Shown here: piece by piece, positions 16,633 to 19,824 of the stretch | Layout of the letters: every line of letters begins with the position of its first letter | How positions within the stretch are numbered: the stretch's first letter is position 1 | The notes under the pieces: generated by a model | Told to the model about the DNA's origin: nothing | Databases searched by the model: none | What the model saw: only the letters and a program-made list of their open reading frames with translations | Source: Pseudomonadota bacterium | Lineage (GTDB): Bacteria; Pseudomonadota; Alphaproteobacteria; Rhizobiales; Xanthobacteraceae | DNA: 19,824 bases | Assembly: GCA_021779635.1 (NCBI GenBank) | Contig: JAJYAH010000034.1 | Coordinates: 1-19,824 of the forward strand | Direction: 5' to 3' | Translations under genes and position numbers: made by a program

Positions 16633-17985
16633 TTACGCCCCATTGAGGAATTGAAGCGGGTCGACCGGCGACGAGCCCTTGCGGATCTCGAAGTGCAGCT
16701 GCGGCGATCCGACCTCGCCCGACTGACCGGATTTGGCAATGACCTGGCCGCGCTTGATGGTGTCGCCACGCTTCACCAGCAATTCGCTCGCATGGGCGTA
16801 GGCGGTGACGTAACCGTTGGCGTGCCGAACCAGAACCAGGTTGCCATAGCCCTTCAGCTCATTGCCCGAATAGGCAACGACGCCATCCTCGGCAGCCTTG
16901 ACCGGCGTGCCCTCGGGCACTGCCAGGTTGATGCCGTCGTTGGCCTTGCCGTTGGCCTTGGCGCCATAGGCGGTAATCACCTTGCCGCGCACCGGCCAAC
17001 GGAAGGTCGGCAGCGCGCCGGTTGCTTCGCTGGCCTTGACCGGGGTTTCGGCTGCAGGCGTGTCTTCGAGCTTGGTGGTGGCCTGGGCCAGATGCGCCGT
17101 CTGCGGCGGTCCTGCCGTCGCGGCAGCTATTTTGGTCGTGGGCGGTGCCGGTGCAACCGCGGGCTGGGCCGCCGCAACCGCCCCGGGCTGTACAGCCGGA
17201 GCAACAGCTGCGGCCTTCGCACCCGGCACGGTGAGTTTCATGCCAAGCTTGAGCTTGGTCGACGGCTCAAGGTTGTTGGCCCTCGCCAGTTCGGCGACCG
17301 AGACATGATTGCGGCGCGCGATGCTGAGCAATGTGTCGCCGTGATTGACGACATGAACGGACGGCGCCGCGCTCGCCACGGCCACCGGCTTGCTCACCGG
17401 CGCGGCAAGCGCGGGAGCTGCCGCAACCGACGCGGTCGGATGCGGAATGATCAATTGCTGACCGGGCGACAAGGCGCGCGGCCCTTTGTAGCCATTGGCC
17501 TGCATGATGGCGGCGGCCGAAACGTTATAGCGGCGCGACAATATTTCGAGGGTGTCGCTGGTGCCGACGATGATCGTGGTGCCGCCCTGACCGGGCCCGC
17601 GTGCGGCCACCGAGCGCGGCGCGACACTGCCGGTGGACTCAATCGGATGGGCGGGCGGAGAATAGGAGGCCAGGCCGCGCCCTCCTCCGGACACACCGCC
17701 GGTTGGATAAGACTGCGGCGCCGCAATCGGCGGCGGCAGCGCCGATGATTGATATTGTGACTGGTACTGCGGACGGGAATATTGCGGAAGCTCGCGGCGT
17801 TCGACCGTGGGCGTCGGGACCGAACCCGTCGCTTCCTGCCGGGATGCAAAGGGATTGGAAAAGGAATCTTGCGAGAGGCGCGTCGACGTATCGGCACTGC
17901 AGCCGGCAAAACCAATCGACATCAGCGCCAGCACCGCGGCCTGCGGTACGCGGCGCGAGCAAAGCAACTCGACGACACGGGACAT
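16633..17985 (-). CDS. LysM-LytM lipoprotein, NlpD/DipM-like amidase activator
   Basis: This 450-residue envelope protein has a lipoprotein signal (LMSIGFAGC, lipid-modified Cys at 29), a Pro/Ser/Gln-rich linker, LysM domains at about 136-181 and 209-253, an Ala/Pro-rich linker and a LytM (peptidase M23) domain at about 328-447. In active M23 enzymes the first zinc ligands are HxxxD; here the equivalent is NDGIN (349-353), so both are lost, although YAH (H397) and LHFEIR (H431) remain. That is the pattern of NlpD, EnvC and DipM, which activate cell-separation amidases rather than cut peptidoglycan. It follows pcm by 107 bases in the classical surE-pcm-nlpD order. The start ATG 17985 has only a weak purine-rich site. 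Residual hydrolase activity is unlikely. Confidence 0.93.
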   Translation of the reverse strand: MSRVVELLCSRRVPQAAVLALMSIGFAGCSADTSTRLSQDSFSNPFASRQEATGSVPTPTVERRELPQYSRPQYQSQYQSSALPPPIAAPQSYPTGGVSGGGRGLASYSPPAHPIESTGSVAPRSVAARGPGQGGTTIIVGTSDTLEILSRRYNVSAAAIMQANGYKGPRALSPGQQLIIPHPTASVAAAPALAAPVSKPVAVASAAPSVHVVNHGDTLLSIARRNHVSVAELARANNLEPSTKLKLGMKLTVPGAKAAAVAPAVQPGAVAAAQPAVAPAPPTTKIAAATAGPPQTAHLAQATTKLEDTPAAETPVKASEATGALPTFRWPVRGKVITAYGAKANGKANDGINLAVPEGTPVKAAEDGVVAYSGNELKGYGNLVLVRHANGYVTAYAHASELLVKRGDTIKRGQVIAKSGQSGEVGSPQLHFEIRKGSSPVDPLQFLNGA

Positions 17986-18092
17986 GGTTACTCACTCGTA
18001 CGCAACAAAATACTGTTTTGAGTAAACACCTCCCCAGTAAACAACCGCTTAACCCTGCGAATAAGATGTTGGCGAGACAGCCGATCCGGACT

Positions 18093-18743
18093 TCACAATT
18101 CGCGGGCGATGCCGGGCAGCGCCGGTACGAAGCGGACATCGACCAGATCCTTGCGCACAACGCCGGCGTCCGTCCTGGTCAAGCGGACCAGCGTCTGGGC
18201 CCCCTGGTGCGGCCCGACCGGTGCGATCAGGATACCGCCGGGCTCGAGCCGCTCCGTCAGCGCCTCGGGAATCCGCACCATGGCCGCGGTGACCATGATG
18301 CGGTCGAAAGTGCCGGCGCCGGCCGGGATATCGAAGCCATCCCCCAGCATCACCTCGACATTGTCGCAGCCGAGCTTTTCGAGCCGCGACCGGGCACTGT
18401 CGGCAAGGGTCCGGTAACGCTCGATCGTCAGGACTTCCCGGCATAGCCGCGACAGGATGGCGGCCTGGTATCCGGAGCCGGTGCCGATCTCCAGAACGCG
18501 GTGCTGCTTCTGCGGCTGCAGCTGCTCGGTCATGTAAGCCACCACGAACGGTTGGCTGATGGTTTGCCCGCAGGCGATGCCGAGCGCGCTGTCACGATAG
18601 GCATCGGCGCGGTCGGCAGCCACCACGAAAATATCGCGCGGAATCTCTTCCATGGCCCGCAGCACGGTCTGATCGCTGATCCCGCGCCGCCGCAGGTTAA
18701 GCTGAAACCTCATCTTTTCCGGCGGATTCTGGCTGGTGGGCAT
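18093..18743 (-). CDS. pcm: Protein-L-isoaspartate O-methyltransferase
   Basis: This 216-residue enzyme methylates isoaspartyl residues in damaged proteins with S-adenosylmethionine, starting their repair. The family signature [13 protein letters not shown] (59-71) and the SAM-binding [15 protein letters not shown] (83-97) are clear, followed by the acidic VLTIERY and GDGFDIP loops. Length is typical. I chose ATG 18743 because GAAGAG lies six bases upstream; ATG 18749 would sit directly on that site, and the longer frame upstream is not family-like. It lies between surE and the NlpD-like gene, as in many proteobacteria, but here a divergent response regulator separates it from surE. Confidence 0.94.
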   Translation of the reverse strand: MPTSQNPPEKMRFQLNLRRRGISDQTVLRAMEEIPRDIFVVAADRADAYRDSALGIACGQTISQPFVVAYMTEQLQPQKQHRVLEIGTGSGYQAAILSRLCREVLTIERYRTLADSARSRLEKLGCDNVEVMLGDGFDIPAGAGTFDRIMVTAAMVRIPEALTERLEPGGILIAPVGPHQGAQTLVRLTRTDAGVVRKDLVDVRFVPALPGIAREL

Positions 18744-18930
18744 GGCCATCTCTTCAAATCCTGATCGGGCCAGTCTAGCGCGCCCCGGTTGAACCGATGG
18801 ATGCAATATGGGCTGTCCGGTTAAGGAATAACTTGTTCTCCAACCGGCGTTCCCGCTATGGCACCCGAGCAACACCCGGCTTGACAACCGCTCCCGCCCG
18901 ATGGCCAGGCGGCGCAACCGGTCGATCGCG

Positions 18931-18955
18931 GGAAACTGGAATTCGCGCTCACGTT
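18931..18955 (+). promoter_or_regulatory. Candidate EcfG (general stress sigma) promoter, one mismatch
   Basis: GGAAA (18931-18935), 16 bases, then CGTT (18952-18955) matches the alphaproteobacterial EcfG pattern GGAAC-N16/17-CGTT except for one base of the -35. It lies 63 bases before the ATG of the response regulator. A single short match in GC-rich DNA is weak evidence. Confidence 0.3.
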
Positions 18956-19017
18956 GACATTGCGCCGGTTGACGTTATTTGCGAACCTCGATTGGGGACG
19001 GCAAGGACAGCATCATC

Positions 19018-19395
19018 ATGACTGCAACGCGACCGCCGGGCGGTTCGGTGTTCCTCGTCGAGGACGAGGTCATGATCAGGATGATGGTCGCCGACATGCT
19101 GGAAGAACTGGGCTACCGCGTCGCGGCAGAGGCCGGTGAAATCAACGAGGCGATCAAGCTTGCGCAATCCGCCGAGTTCGACATCGCCATTCTCGACGTC
19201 AACGTCAACGGCAAGGTGATTTCGCCGGTTGCCGAATTGATCAAGGCGCGCAACCGCCCGTTCATCTTCGCAACCGGCTATGGCGCGTCGGGTCTTCCCG
19301 AGCAGTACCGCGACCGCCCCGCGCTGCAAAAGCCCTTCCAGCTCGAAACCCTGGCGCGCATGATCGACGTCGCGTTGAAGAGCCCGACGGTGTAG
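19018..19395 (+). CDS. Single-domain response regulator (CheY-like receiver)
   Basis: This 125-residue protein is only a receiver domain. The acidic pocket is VEDE (E15-D16-E17), the phosphoacceptor is D60 in DIAILDVNVNG, the switch threonine is T86 in FIFATGYG and the conserved lysine is K105 in LQKPF. There is no output domain, so it probably acts by protein-protein contact or as a phosphate sink. The FATGYG segment recalls the FATGUY group of alphaproteobacterial stress response regulators, but the aromatic residue is one position early, so membership is uncertain. No cognate histidine kinase is in the window. ATG 19018 is preferred over one 13 codons upstream because the domain begins shortly after it. 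It is inverted between surE and pcm. Confidence 0.92.
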   Translation: MTATRPPGGSVFLVEDEVMIRMMVADMLEELGYRVAAEAGEINEAIKLAQSAEFDIAILDVNVNGKVISPVAELIKARNRPFIFATGYGASGLPEQYRDRPALQKPFQLETLARMIDVALKSPTV

Positions 19396-19470
19396 ATTCT
19401 AGATCGAATTGACAGATGACCAATCGACGTCATCCTGAGGACGAAGGTCGGTTGCGCCCTCGAAAGTCCC

Positions 19471-19824
19471 CTACTTCAGCGTCGCCGTCAGCGCCTGCGA
19501 AAACTCATCGTCGGTGCGATCGAGCCGCAGCGGCGTCACCGAAACGTAGCGCCCGGCCAGCGCGGCCAGATCGGTCCCTGCCGCGGGCACCTCGGTTTGC
19601 GCGAGGCGTTCGAACCCGATCCAGAAATACGGGTTGCCGCGACCGTCGCGGCGCTCGTCGATTTTCAGAAAGCCGAGATTGCGCTTGCCCTGCCGCGTCA
19701 CGCAGATGCCAGCGACGTCCTCCGGCCCGCAGGAGGGAAAATTGACATTGATCACGGTGTTCTTGGGCACGCCGGCGGCGATCGCCTTGCGCAAGATCTC
19801 GGGGCCGAATTTCAGCGCGGTCTC
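19471..19824 (-). CDS. surE: 5'/3'-nucleotidase SurE, C-terminal part (cut by window end)
   Basis: The last 117 residues of SurE are visible, and the N-terminus, with the metal-binding DD motif, lies beyond the window. Recognisable segments are NTVINVNFPSCGPEDVAGI, VTRQGKRNLGFLKIDERRDGRGNPYFWIGFE, GTDLAALAGRYVSVTPLRLDRTDDEF. SurE is a metal-dependent phosphatase acting on nucleoside monophosphates and other phosphoesters under stress. Its 3' end converges with the response regulator gene, 75 bases apart. Together with pcm and the NlpD-like gene it forms the well-known surE-pcm-nlpD neighbourhood. Confidence 0.94.
   Translation of the reverse strand, partial: ETALKFGPEILRKAIAAGVPKNTVINVNFPSCGPEDVAGICVTRQGKRNLGFLKIDERRDGRGNPYFWIGFERLAQTEVPAAGTDLAALAGRYVSVTPLRLDRTDDEFSQALTATLK

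Noticed and set aside
18830..18853. GGAAC...GTT on the minus strand upstream of pcm as an EcfG promoter
   Set aside because: The spacing from GGAAC to GTT is 16 bases, about one base shorter than the accepted range, and the base before GTT is not C.
19396..19470. TCATCCTGAGGA near 19430 as another dispersed repeat
   Set aside because: It resembles one half of a known rhizobial repeat, but no matching inverted arm is found nearby, so it cannot be supported.

Overview
The window is high-GC, gene-dense DNA from an alphaproteobacterial chromosome. Gene content and the dispersed palindromic repeats suggest the Bradyrhizobium / Rhodopseudomonas group (Nitrobacteraceae); this rests on recognised protein families and remembered repeat motifs, not on a search. 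No tRNA, rRNA, CRISPR array, phage gene or transposase is visible.

Left part (1-4644). About 590 bases of repeat-like, probably non-coding DNA come first. A minus-strand operon follows, read right to left: a 66-residue two-helix membrane protein, an AMP-binding acyl-CoA synthetase and a double-PPC (DUF296) protein, with gaps of 7 and -1 bases. A divergent plus-strand operon encodes an exported DUF3828-like protein and two tandem, overlapping NATD1-type small acetyltransferases.

Middle part (4683-10766). A DUF3597 protein on the minus strand has its own terminator. On the plus strand lie a DUF2189 membrane protein, an MltB-type lytic transglycosylase, a DUF1127 mini-protein behind a 465-base leader region, trmFO (tRNA m5U54 methylation), and an atypical kinase-like protein whose C-terminus looks like the mobile C-terminal domain of acyl-CoA synthetases.

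Right part (10882-19824). A minus-strand operon runs yajC-secD-secF-Mth938 domain-SQS/PSY-like, from a recognisable sigma70-type promoter at 15344-15371. It joins the Sec accessory membrane complex to bacterial relatives of two mitochondrial complex I assembly factors (NDUFAF3 and NDUFAF6). A divergent DUF815 ATPase follows. Beyond it is the classical surE-pcm-nlpD order, all minus strand, with a single-domain response regulator inserted in the opposite direction between surE (cut by the window end) and pcm. The NlpD-like protein has lost zinc ligands, so it is more likely an amidase activator than an enzyme.

Palindromic repeats of several families (371-489, 535-562, 10777-10855, 13206-13249, 16481-16580) sit almost only at gene 3' ends and one operon junction. 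I found no clear new multi-gene defence or mobile system. The most unusual items are the kinase/AMP_C fusion, the Sec plus complex-I-assembly gene cluster, and the structured repeat at the left edge.
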